Shown piece by piece: positions 7,660 through 14,105 of a stretch of 34,651 nt of DNA. The notes under the pieces were generated by a model, which made no database searches, was not told the origin of the DNA, and saw only the letters and a list, made by a program, of their open reading frames with translations. The number at the start of each line of letters is the position of its first letter. Within the stretch, counting starts at the first letter, position 1. This stretch comes from JBNJGT01 sp046496745 (GTDB taxonomy: Archaea; Nanobdellota; Nanobdellia; Woesearchaeales; JACJVW01), in NCBI GenBank assembly GCA_046496745.1, contig JAWOGQ010000032.1, positions 1 to 34,651 of the forward strand, read 5' to 3'. Both the position numbers and the translations under genes were made by a program.

Positions 7660-8273
7660 GTTTTCTTGCCTTTATACAGGACTTTCTTTTCAAAAGGGCA
7701 TTCTTTCAGAAAATCACTCAGGCCTCTTGTTACCTGGGAGTCCCAGTTGCTTAGAAGGAGTTCCACCTCATCGATGGGGATATTGGTCTTCAGGGCGATC
7801 TCATGCGTTGTGAAGTATTTGTCGGGGTTGTTGTCCAGGAAATCGATAATTTTCTTGGTCTTTTTGGAGTCGACCCAGAGGCCCTGGAAGAAGCGCTGCA
7901 GCCTGGATTTTTGTGGGCTGTTGCGTGTTATGCAAAGGACGTTTGATTTGATTATCCTTTGCTTGTTTCCTTCATAGATGACCTTGGTCTCGATGAGACC
8001 TGCTTCCTCCAGCCGTTTCAGGTTCTCATGAATGGTGGAGGAGGAATGGCCGATCTCTTTTTTCAGGGAGGTGGCATTGTGATTATCGTTTCCTGAGAGT
8101 GTTATCAGTATCTTGCGGGGGATATCCTGGGTCCAGCTTTTTTCTATCTGGTATTTGGTCTCTGAGGGGATTGTGGTGGGAAGAATCTCTATTATCTTTT
8201 TTGTGCGCTGGTGATAATATACGCAGATTTCCATGGACGGTTTTCTTTGGATTTCATATATTAATCTTTCCAT
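7641..8273 (-). CDS. Winged-helix transcriptional regulator divergent from the archaellum operon
   Basis: A 210-residue ArsR/MarR/TrmB-like regulator. Residues about 52-100 form a winged helix: PRKILITLSGNDNHNATSLK, then a recognition helix HSSSTIHENLKRLEEAGLIE, then the wing. A second helical DNA-binding-like part follows (TKKIIDFLDNNPDKYFTTHE, residues about 137-185). It is transcribed away from the arlF/G-HIJ operon, and its ATG overlaps a 21-bp palindrome at 8273-8293, so autoregulation and control of the archaellum operon are likely. By position it could be a functional analogue of the euryarchaeal archaellum regulator EarA; homology is not claimed. The C-terminus is odd: TSFSKK and the stop come from element copy B. 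Removing the element and one duplicate predicts an original ending of TKEF. Confidence 0.8.
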   Translation of the reverse strand: MERLIYEIQRKPSMEICVYYHQRTKKIIEILPTTIPSETKYQIEKSWTQDIPRKILITLSGNDNHNATSLKKEIGHSSSTIHENLKRLEEAGLIETKVIYEGNKQRIIKSNVLCITRNSPQKSRLQRFFQGLWVDSKKTKKIIDFLDNNPDKYFTTHEIALKTNIPIDEVELLLSNWDSQVTRGLSDFLKECPFEKKVLYKGKKTSFSKK

Positions 8274-8308
8274 TTTTCGGTAATACCGAAAAACTGAAAA
8301 ACCGAAAT
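8273..8308. promoter_or_regulatory. Operator: palindrome plus three tandem octamers
   Basis: TTTTTCGGTA (8273-8282) and TACCGAAAAA (8284-8293) are a perfect 10-bp inverted repeat around one base. The right arm is the first of three head-to-tail octamers with an exact 8-base period: ACCGAAAA (8285-8292), ACTGAAAA (8293-8300) and ACCGAAAT (8301-8308). The array overlaps the start codon of the regulator gene. It abuts the TATA box of the archaellum operon, where the BRE would be. This is the layout expected for an operator of the adjacent winged-helix regulator; binding is inference. Confidence 0.75.
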
Positions 8309-8309
8309 A

Positions 8310-8320
8310 TTTATATATAT
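8310..8320. promoter_or_regulatory. TATA box of the arlF/G-H-I-J operon (possibly bidirectional)
   Basis: TTTATATATAT, nearly symmetric, could serve both directions. For the plus strand it predicts transcription start near 8343, leaving a 5' leader of about 45 bases before the ATG at 8389. That leader contains two TACATA hexamers (8334-8339 and 8350-8355) and an SD-like AGAGGGT at 8375-8380. For the minus strand it predicts initiation within the palindrome, just upstream of the regulator start. Confidence 0.6.
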
Positions 8321-8388
8321 TTTAGTAGGGGAATACATATATAGCAGATTACATAAAGCACTCTTAATATACAAGAGGGTATACTAAA

Positions 8389-8850
8389 ATGGGTTTTGGA
8401 ACTATCGCTGCAAATATCATAATGTTTATCTCGGTATTGATACTTTCGACTGCCGTGCTTGGTGTTTTCAAATCAACCATAGACAGTTCGGTCGGTTCTT
8501 TCCAGTCGCGTTCTGATGAGATATCCAATTCGATAAGGACAGATATCACTATACAAAGTGCAGTCTATGACAATGTGAGCGATGAGATTGTTGTCACGCT
8601 GAAGAATACTGGTGAGACTGTGCTTGACCCTCAATATATGGATGTCTATGTTGATGGTTTCTTTATCCCCAGGAATGCTGCAAACCGGACAGTCCGTGTC
8701 CTTCCGTCAACCGATACCCGTAATTCAGGGCTTTTTGACCCGCGGGAAGTAGTTGAGATCGTAGTAGGACAGGAGCTTGATGAGAGCCATCATTATGTGG
8801 CTGTGGCTACCCAGTACGGGACAAGGACAGAGGAATTGATAACCCAGTAA
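8389..8850 (+). CDS. ArlF/ArlG-family archaellum stator-like protein
   Basis: A 153-residue protein. It has one N-terminal transmembrane helix (residues about 5-27, IAANIIMFISVLILSTAVLG) and then a beta-sandwich with the VTLKNTGETVLDP and MDVYVDGFFIP strands typical of the archaellin-like superfamily that includes FlaF and FlaG. There is no class III signal sequence of the KG-E type. That fits ArlF or ArlG, which stay membrane-anchored and contact the S-layer as stator parts, rather than a filament subunit. It is the first gene of the operon and is followed after one base by arlH. I cannot separate ArlF from ArlG, and only one such gene is present. The SD-like AGAGGGT lies 8 bases before the ATG. 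Confidence 0.75.
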   Translation: MGFGTIAANIIMFISVLILSTAVLGVFKSTIDSSVGSFQSRSDEISNSIRTDITIQSAVYDNVSDEIVVTLKNTGETVLDPQYMDVYVDGFFIPRNAANRTVRVLPSTDTRNSGLFDPREVVEIVVGQELDESHHYVAVATQYGTRTEELITQ

Positions 8851-8851
8851 A

Positions 8852-9595
8852 ATGGTCTTAAACCAGGAATATCTAGAGGAGAAGGAAAGGGAAGCGCACG
8901 CGTATTACCATGATATAAACCTGCAGCGTGATGAGCTTTCCATGAATCTTGGAGGGGGTATTCCGAAAAAATCACTTATGCTTGCCGTGGGAGAGGATGG
9001 GGCTGGTAAAAGTATACTTGCCCAACGCTTGTTGTATAGTTTTGTGCGTAACAAGGCTACGGTGAGTTATATCAGTTCTGAGCTAAATACCATCTCTTTT
9101 GTTGAGCAGATGGAGTCAATGGATTATGATATCAAGTATGACCTTCTGAATGGAAGGGTCCTGTTCATACCCATGTTTCCTGTCATGGGAAGTACTACGC
9201 CTTCGAATGATTTCATGACCAGGCTTTTGAAGACAAAGGAGATATTTGAGAAGGATATCATAATCTTTGATACCTTGTCTTTTCTGATGATAAGGAATAA
9301 TATCACCCAGGATGAATGCTATAACCTTATCAACATGCTCAAACGGATGACATCCCTTGGGAAGACCATACTTTTCATGGTGGACCCGAACCATCTTAAT
9401 GATACGATGCTTTCACTTTTGAAGTCTGTGTCTGATATATTTGTCAATCTCGCGATCCGTTCTTTTGCAGGAAATGTGGTTAGGGTTATAAATATCGTCA
9501 GGTTCAAGAGGCCACAGGGTGAGTTCCAGGCAAATATACCATTCAGGGTTGAGCCAGGAAAAGGACTTGCAATAGAGATCGCAAGCCTTGATTAA
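8852..9595 (+). CDS. arlH: Archaellum motor regulator ATPase ArlH (FlaH)
   Basis: A 247-residue KaiC-like RecA-fold protein that binds ATP and assembles below the ArlI ATPase ring in the archaellum motor. The Walker A motif is GEDGAGKS at residues 47-54. Walker B is DIIIFD (residues 135-140), followed by TLSFL. As known for FlaH, there is a single RecA domain and no signal or membrane segment. Its presence separates this locus from ordinary archaeal type IV pili, which lack ArlH. The ATG at 8852 is one base after the stop of the upstream gene, and arlI follows 13 bases downstream, so this is one operon. Confidence 0.92.
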   Translation: MVLNQEYLEEKEREAHAYYHDINLQRDELSMNLGGGIPKKSLMLAVGEDGAGKSILAQRLLYSFVRNKATVSYISSELNTISFVEQMESMDYDIKYDLLNGRVLFIPMFPVMGSTTPSNDFMTRLLKTKEIFEKDIIIFDTLSFLMIRNNITQDECYNLINMLKRMTSLGKTILFMVDPNHLNDTMLSLLKSVSDIFVNLAIRSFAGNVVRVINIVRFKRPQGEFQANIPFRVEPGKGLAIEIASLD

Positions 9596-9597
9596 AA

Positions 9598-9603
9598 AGA
9601 GGT
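9598..9603 (+). promoter_or_regulatory. Ribosome binding site of arlI
   Basis: AGAGGT lies 5 bases upstream of the arlI ATG, in the 13-base gap after arlH. It supports the ATG at 9609. Confidence 0.6.
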
Positions 9604-9608
9604 AGAAC

Positions 9609-11273
9609 ATGCGCGGAAAGATAACTGAAGAGCAAAAGACTTTTGAGAGCGCACAGAGGAATTATCCTCATTTCCGGAAATATGTACAGGAGATAACAGC
9701 TTCACTTGGAACTCCTAATTATTATCTGGATTTCGATTTTTTCAAGTATTATCGTGAAGAGTTCATGAACCAGATCGATAAGGAAGGGGCTAATCTTATC
9801 TATCCGGTGGATGACCTATTGTTTATCCATATCCTCAAATTCCCTGGAGAGGCATATCAATACATAGTGATTGAGCCTGAACTTGATGATGAGAGCAAAA
9901 GGCTGTATGAAAAGGTTCTTGATAAGATGATAGATCTTGCATCACAGTTGCCTACCCCTGATCATACTACTGATATAAAACCTGTTCTCATGGAGTTGCT
10001 TGATAAGTGTGTCGAACCCGGAAGGCCAAAACGGCTGGTTGGAGTGAATCTTGGTTCAAAGCTTCCTGTCACGCAGGACCAGTACAGGATGCTCAAGTAT
10101 CATCTCCTGAGGGAGCGTGTTGGGTATTCAAAGCTTGAGCCGCTTTTCAAGGACCCTTACCTGGAAGATATCCATTGTGTGGGTGTGGGCAATCTTGCTG
10201 CTGTCCACAAGATTTTCGGCGTAGTGAGGATGAGCCTGAAGTTTCCGACAGATGTTGAGCTTGATAAGTATATCCTGGACGCTTCCGAGCGTGTGGAGAG
10301 GCCGGTGAGTGACAGCAGGCCTGTGGTAGACGCGATAATGCCAGACGGGTCCAGGGTTAACTATATCTATGGCCGGGAGATCTCCCGGGAAGGTTCAAGT
10401 TTCACCATAAGGAAATTCGCGGATGTGCCTGTGAGCATAGCTGATATCGTCTATTATCAAACCCTCACCCCAAAGATTGCAGCGTACCTCTGGCTATGCC
10501 TGGAGAATGGGATGAACTGCTTTGTCTGCGGAGAGACTGCTTCGGGTAAGACGACTACGCTTAATGCGATGAGCGCGTTCATAAAGCCTGATGCAAAGAT
10601 CTATACTGTAGAGAACACTGCAGAGGTGACAATGCCTCATGACATATGGCAGCATCTTGTGACGCGTGAGGCTGGAAAGGATTCTGATGTGACTTTGTTC
10701 ACTCTGCTTATTGCAGCCCTGAGGTCGCGTCCGAATTACATAATAGTTGGTGAGATAAGGGGTGAAGAGGGAAATATCGCTTTCCAGGCAATGCAGACAG
10801 GGCACCCATGCCTTTCCACATTCCACGCCGGTTCTGTGCACTCTATGATCCAGCGTCTTACAGGACATCCTATCAATGTTCCTATCGCCTTTATCGATAA
10901 CCTGAATGTGGTTCTTATCCAGCAGGCAGTTACTGTGAACAACAGGCTGGTCAGGCGTGTTACTTCCATCTCAGAGATTGAGAGGTATTATGATGCGGAG
11001 AATAAGGTCATAACCCGGAAGGTGTTCCTCTGGGATTCAAAGAAGGATGAACATAGGTTTACTGGTTATTACAACAGTTATATCCTGGAAAAGAAGATTG
11101 CGTCGCAATTGGGATACCAGGACCCAAAGGAAATATACGAGGAGCTTGAGCTTCGGGAGAAGATAATCCAGAAGATTGTAGATCGGAAGATCCTCAATTA
11201 TTACAAGGTGTTTGACATCATCAAGAAATTTTCGATAGGTGGTGTGGAGTCTCTACCGTTCGAGCTTGATTGA
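9609..11273 (+). CDS. arlI: Archaellum assembly and rotation ATPase ArlI (FlaI)
   Basis: A 554-residue member of the type II/IV secretion ATPase superfamily. It powers both assembly and rotation of the archaellum and forms a hexamer under the ArlJ platform. The N-terminal domain covers about residues 1-250. The ATPase core has Walker A CGETASGKTTT at about 306-316, an Asp-box region (KIYTVENTAEVTMPH), Walker B YIIVGEIRGEEG at about 376-387, and a His box TGHPCLSTFHAGS just after. Length is typical for FlaI. It is preceded by an AGAGGT ribosome-binding site and followed by arlJ, whose ATG begins 2 bases after the arlI stop. Confidence 0.95.
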   Translation: MRGKITEEQKTFESAQRNYPHFRKYVQEITASLGTPNYYLDFDFFKYYREEFMNQIDKEGANLIYPVDDLLFIHILKFPGEAYQYIVIEPELDDESKRLYEKVLDKMIDLASQLPTPDHTTDIKPVLMELLDKCVEPGRPKRLVGVNLGSKLPVTQDQYRMLKYHLLRERVGYSKLEPLFKDPYLEDIHCVGVGNLAAVHKIFGVVRMSLKFPTDVELDKYILDASERVERPVSDSRPVVDAIMPDGSRVNYIYGREISREGSSFTIRKFADVPVSIADIVYYQTLTPKIAAYLWLCLENGMNCFVCGETASGKTTTLNAMSAFIKPDAKIYTVENTAEVTMPHDIWQHLVTREAGKDSDVTLFTLLIAALRSRPNYIIVGEIRGEEGNIAFQAMQTGHPCLSTFHAGSVHSMIQRLTGHPINVPIAFIDNLNVVLIQQAVTVNNRLVRRVTSISEIERYYDAENKVITRKVFLWDSKKDEHRFTGYYNSYILEKKIASQLGYQDPKEIYEELELREKIIQKIVDRKILNYYKVFDIIKKFSIGGVESLPFELD

Positions 11274-11275
11274 TA

Positions 11276-12946
11276 ATGGAGAGATACATAAAGAGGGCGG
11301 GATTCAAGTCCATCAGTCAATTCGCAGTCAAGGTAGTCATGCCTCTGCTTATACTCTCGCTTGTACTTTTTTTCTCTATCCTTCTTTTCCTTCCACTACC
11401 CTTTTATGCTGCATATGTTTTCTTGTTCCTTGGTTTTACAGCAATATTCATGGTACCTTACATGCTTTATGAGCGGAAGCGTATCAATATAAACGAAAAC
11501 ATCCATCTTTTCATAACATATTGCGGAACAATCTCAACAATCGACCTTGACCGTAAGACTTTTTTCAGCAAAATCGCAGAGAATGATGATTACGGAGAGA
11601 TCTCAAAGCTATCAAACAAGATCCTGTACTTTGCTAAGGCATGGAACCTGGGATTTGCACAGACCGCAAGGAAGATGGGAAGGTTCTCGGCCTCAAGAAT
11701 ATTTGCTGATTTCCTGGACAGGTTTGCTGCAGCCCTTGATTTCGGGCAGGAGCTGGAGACCTTCATGCGTGATGAACAGAGTGCTGTGCTTGATGATTAT
11801 TCTACAATGTACAAGGAATCTCTCAATAATATTGGCATGTTAAGGGAGGCATTTATCGCAGTCACAATATCTCTTGCTTTTGGCATAAGCACTGCGTTGC
11901 TCCTTCCTTTACTGATGGGCGTCTCCATTGTTGTTGCGATACAGTGGTCTTTACTTATACTGTTCTTTATTGATATGTGCCTGCTAGTCTTCGTGAATGT
12001 ATTCATCCCTAATGATGATTTATGCCATAACATGAAGGTTAAGGATGCGGGTACACGGAAGCTTCATAAATGGAGCATGATACTTATCCCAATCTCTCTC
12101 AATATTGCGGCCTTCCTTTTTTTCATGGGGTGGTTCACTTTTCTATTCAATATTGCCATTGCAATAACCCCTTTGATGTATCTTGGTTTCCTTGCAGTGC
12201 AGGTTGAAAATACAGTATTCAAGAGGGACAAGGAATTTCCTTCATTCATAAGAGCGCTTGGGGCGACAATCTATGCAAGACAGGGTGGAGTCCCTTCGAG
12301 TCTTGAGGCTTTGCAGGTGCATGATTTCGGGATACTGCAGGATATCGTGAGCAATCTTTACAAGCGCCTGAAGATAGGTTCTGATAAGCTCAAGAGCTGG
12401 TATTATTTTGCGGGTGAGTCTGGTTCAAAGCTCATAAGCCGTTTTGTGACAATATTCCATGAGTCAATATATCTTGGAGGGCATGCTCAGAAGATTGGTG
12501 AGATGATAAGCGATAATTTCCAGGATCTCTTGTCTTTGAGAAAATTGAGGCAGCAACAGGCATCGTCTTTGAAAGGGGCTTTGTATGGGGCTCTCATAGG
12601 GTTTATCGCTACTATCTATATCTCTGTTTCAATCACAAATCTTCTTACTCAGATGTTCTCTGAAGCATGGGGGGATACACTTTCCCAGGGTTCCATGTCG
12701 GGGCTTATATCATCAATCATACCAAGCATGCCTGAGGTCGATACAGCCCGCCTGAGCCTTTATCTTGGTCTTACAGTGCTCTTGCATTCATTTGTGTCTT
12801 CCCTTGTAATCAAGATAGTGGATGGTGGGAACAGGTTTGCAATGCTTTTTGATTTCATTGCCATGGTCTGGATAGGAGCTGTGCTTTCCTGGCTGGTGCC
12901 ATTGATAGCATCAAACATGTTTGCTGGCAGTATGGGTCTTGGTTAA
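11276..12946 (+). CDS. arlJ: Archaellum membrane platform protein ArlJ (FlaJ)
   Basis: A 556-residue polytopic membrane protein of the T2SSF/TadC-like family that anchors the filament and docks ArlI. Two hydrophobic helices near the N-terminus (MPLLILSLVLFFSILLFLPL and the following segment) precede a first cytoplasmic T2SSF-type domain (about residues 75-185). Further helix groups lie at about 195-250 and 265-310. A second cytoplasmic domain follows (FIRALGATIYARQGGVPSSL to about 430), and then helices near the C-terminus. I use ATG 11276 rather than the overlapping TTG at 11270. It ends the four-gene operon, and no arlC, arlD, arlE or arlX is present. The tRNA-Ile gene lies 13 bases downstream on the other strand. 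Confidence 0.93.
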   Translation: MERYIKRAGFKSISQFAVKVVMPLLILSLVLFFSILLFLPLPFYAAYVFLFLGFTAIFMVPYMLYERKRININENIHLFITYCGTISTIDLDRKTFFSKIAENDDYGEISKLSNKILYFAKAWNLGFAQTARKMGRFSASRIFADFLDRFAAALDFGQELETFMRDEQSAVLDDYSTMYKESLNNIGMLREAFIAVTISLAFGISTALLLPLLMGVSIVVAIQWSLLILFFIDMCLLVFVNVFIPNDDLCHNMKVKDAGTRKLHKWSMILIPISLNIAAFLFFMGWFTFLFNIAIAITPLMYLGFLAVQVENTVFKRDKEFPSFIRALGATIYARQGGVPSSLEALQVHDFGILQDIVSNLYKRLKIGSDKLKSWYYFAGESGSKLISRFVTIFHESIYLGGHAQKIGEMISDNFQDLLSLRKLRQQQASSLKGALYGALIGFIATIYISVSITNLLTQMFSEAWGDTLSQGSMSGLISSIIPSMPEVDTARLSLYLGLTVLLHSFVSSLVIKIVDGGNRFAMLFDFIAMVWIGAVLSWLVPLIASNMFAGSMGLG

Positions 12947-12959
12947 ACCTGAGAAAAGG

Positions 12960-13048
12960 TGGGCCCGCGGAGATTTGAACTCCGGACCACTCGATCTCTG
13001 ATGAAAGCATTATCAGTCGAGCACTCCACCAGGCTAAGCTACGGGCCC
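12960..13048 (-). tRNA. tRNA-Ile (anticodon GAT), intron-containing
   Basis: The minus strand reads GGGCCCG as the 5' acceptor arm and CGGGCCC plus discriminator A as the 3' arm. The D-arm contains the G18G19 pair, and the T-arm is CGGAG TTCAAAT CTCCG. The anticodon stem CTCGA/TCGAG closes the loop CTGATAA once a 15-nt insertion (12996-13010) is removed, giving anticodon GAT at 13012-13014. The mature length of 74 is normal. CCA is not encoded. A TATA-like CTTTAAAAA lies 25-33 bases upstream at 13073-13081 on the minus strand. Confidence 0.95.
12996..13010 (-). other. tRNA intron (15 nt) at canonical position 37/38
   Basis: The intron splits the anticodon loop between A37 and A38. CTGA of the loop pairs with TCAG in the intron as the central 4-bp helix. 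The 3-base bulges TAA and AGA on either side fit a relaxed bulge-helix-bulge for the archaeal splicing endonuclease. The inner helix is only about 2 bp (TG/CA around CTTT). Exact ends depend on the usual cut after the second bulge base. Confidence 0.85.
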
Positions 13049-13147
13049 TTGGAATTCAAAAATAGGGAGCGATTTTTAAAGTTTTCTTATTTTAGTTGTT
13101 ATATTATGTAAGCAAATCCATGTGATTAAGTCTGGATAAAAGCAATG

Positions 13148-13283
13148 GAGTTTTTCGAATAATTCCGGCATCGACCTGTTTTCTTTTTTAAAAAAGGTGA
13201 CACGTTGCACACAACACCTCCCCCTGTCAACTTATATAGGGTGGCTGATTGGCCTTCGATGATGCTTATTTCCTCGAAAACTC
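13148..13283 (+). mobile_element. MITE-like element, copy C (136 bp)
   Basis: Third copy of the family: left end GAGTTTTTCGA identical to A and B through the GCATCGACC block, right end TCGAAAACTC (one base shorter). It is flanked by a perfect 9-bp target-site duplication, AAAGCAATG, at 13139-13147 and 13284-13292. The right 50 bases match copy A almost exactly. The centre (about 13200-13230) is unrelated in sequence but can still form a hairpin (AGGT, GTTG, CAAC and ACCT blocks). It lies 15 bases upstream of the TATA box of the membrane-protein gene at 13329. Confidence 0.92.
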
Positions 13284-13298
13284 AAAGCAATGGAAATG

Positions 13299-13310
13299 TT
13301 TATATATATA
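13299..13310 (+). promoter_or_regulatory. TATA box of the seven-helix membrane protein gene
   Basis: TTTATATATATA lies 19-30 bases before the ATG at 13329, so the transcript is nearly leaderless. The 9-bp duplication from element copy C ends 6 bases before this box, in the BRE region. Confidence 0.65.
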
Positions 13311-13328
13311 TTATCTTGGAGAAGAAGC

Positions 13329-14084
13329 ATGGATCTTGCCATAATCTCACTGATTTTCAGGATACCGACAATATTTCTTGCTATCCTTATGGGTTATCTG
13401 GCTTATCAGTTATTCGTCCTGACAAAGGGTGCTACCAAGGGCTGGATGTATCTTTCGATCGGAGGTTTCTCTTTGTTCATGTGGGCTGCATCAATCGTGC
13501 TTTTTAGTGTTATTTTCCCTCATGAGACCCTCAGGTACTTGACTGGAGCTTTCTTTCTTTTCATGATGGCCATATTCCAGCCATTGGCTTATACAAAGCT
13601 TGCTGAATCTTTTCATGCCAGGCTTCCACGATGGTGGAATGTCCCAACTTTGCTTGCTCTCATAGGCTTGGTGGTATTCACGCTCATGGCTTATGGTAGC
13701 ATGGGCAGTTTTGGCTTGCAAAACTTCCTTACTGTTGCTCATTTCACTCTTGCAATATGCATGCTTTTTGCTTTGCTTCCAAGCTACAGGCTGATGAAGG
13801 AAACAAAGAAATCACCCTGGATATTCTCTTTCCTGTTCTGCCTGGTAGTGGCTCTTGGGATGAATGTAGGTCAATACTATAACAATTGCTGCAATGAGAC
13901 AAGCGAGTTCTCGGAAAATGAGGTATGCGCCTATGACCTGGATTATCTTGGTATCTATGAGGCTCCTTGCAATGCAGGTGTGCTTAGTGTTGCAAGGTTC
14001 TATCAATTGTTCCTGCTAGTTGGGATAATACTTGGAGATGTTGCTTTTTTCAAGCTCTGGCGCGGTCTCAAAGCATTTAAATAG
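13329..14084 (+). CDS. Seven-helix integral membrane protein of unknown function
   Basis: A 251-residue protein, not recognised. About seven hydrophobic helices are visible (roughly residues 8-30, 40-62, 68-88, 103-122, 133-152, 164-182 and 222-242). This layout is reminiscent of the 7TM sensor domains that precede histidine kinases in archaea, but nothing enzymatic is attached. The loop between helices 6 and 7 carries four cysteines (NNCC, NEVCAYD, EAPCNAG), probably disulfide-bonded outside the cell. The ATG at 13329 is chosen because a strong TATA box lies about 25 bases upstream; an upstream in-frame ATG at 13290 lies before that box. It sits just upstream of leuS, whose TATA box overlaps its 3' end. 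Confidence 0.75.
   Translation: MDLAIISLIFRIPTIFLAILMGYLAYQLFVLTKGATKGWMYLSIGGFSLFMWAASIVLFSVIFPHETLRYLTGAFFLFMMAIFQPLAYTKLAESFHARLPRWWNVPTLLALIGLVVFTLMAYGSMGSFGLQNFLTVAHFTLAICMLFALLPSYRLMKETKKSPWIFSFLFCLVVALGMNVGQYYNNCCNETSEFSENEVCAYDLDYLGIYEAPCNAGVLSVARFYQLFLLVGIILGDVAFFKLWRGLKAFK
14076..14083 (+). promoter_or_regulatory. TATA box of leuS
   Basis: TTTAAATA lies 23-30 bases before the leuS ATG, inside the last codons of the upstream gene. It indicates an independent leaderless transcript. Confidence 0.5.
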
Positions 14085-14105
14085 TAATATCTTATTCACT
14101 TTCTC

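Noticed and set aside
189..13283. The repeated GAGTTTTTCGA units as a CRISPR array or tRNA-like repeats
   Set aside because: Only three copies lie thousands of bases apart in both orientations, each with its own 9-bp flanking duplication, which fits transposition rather than an array.
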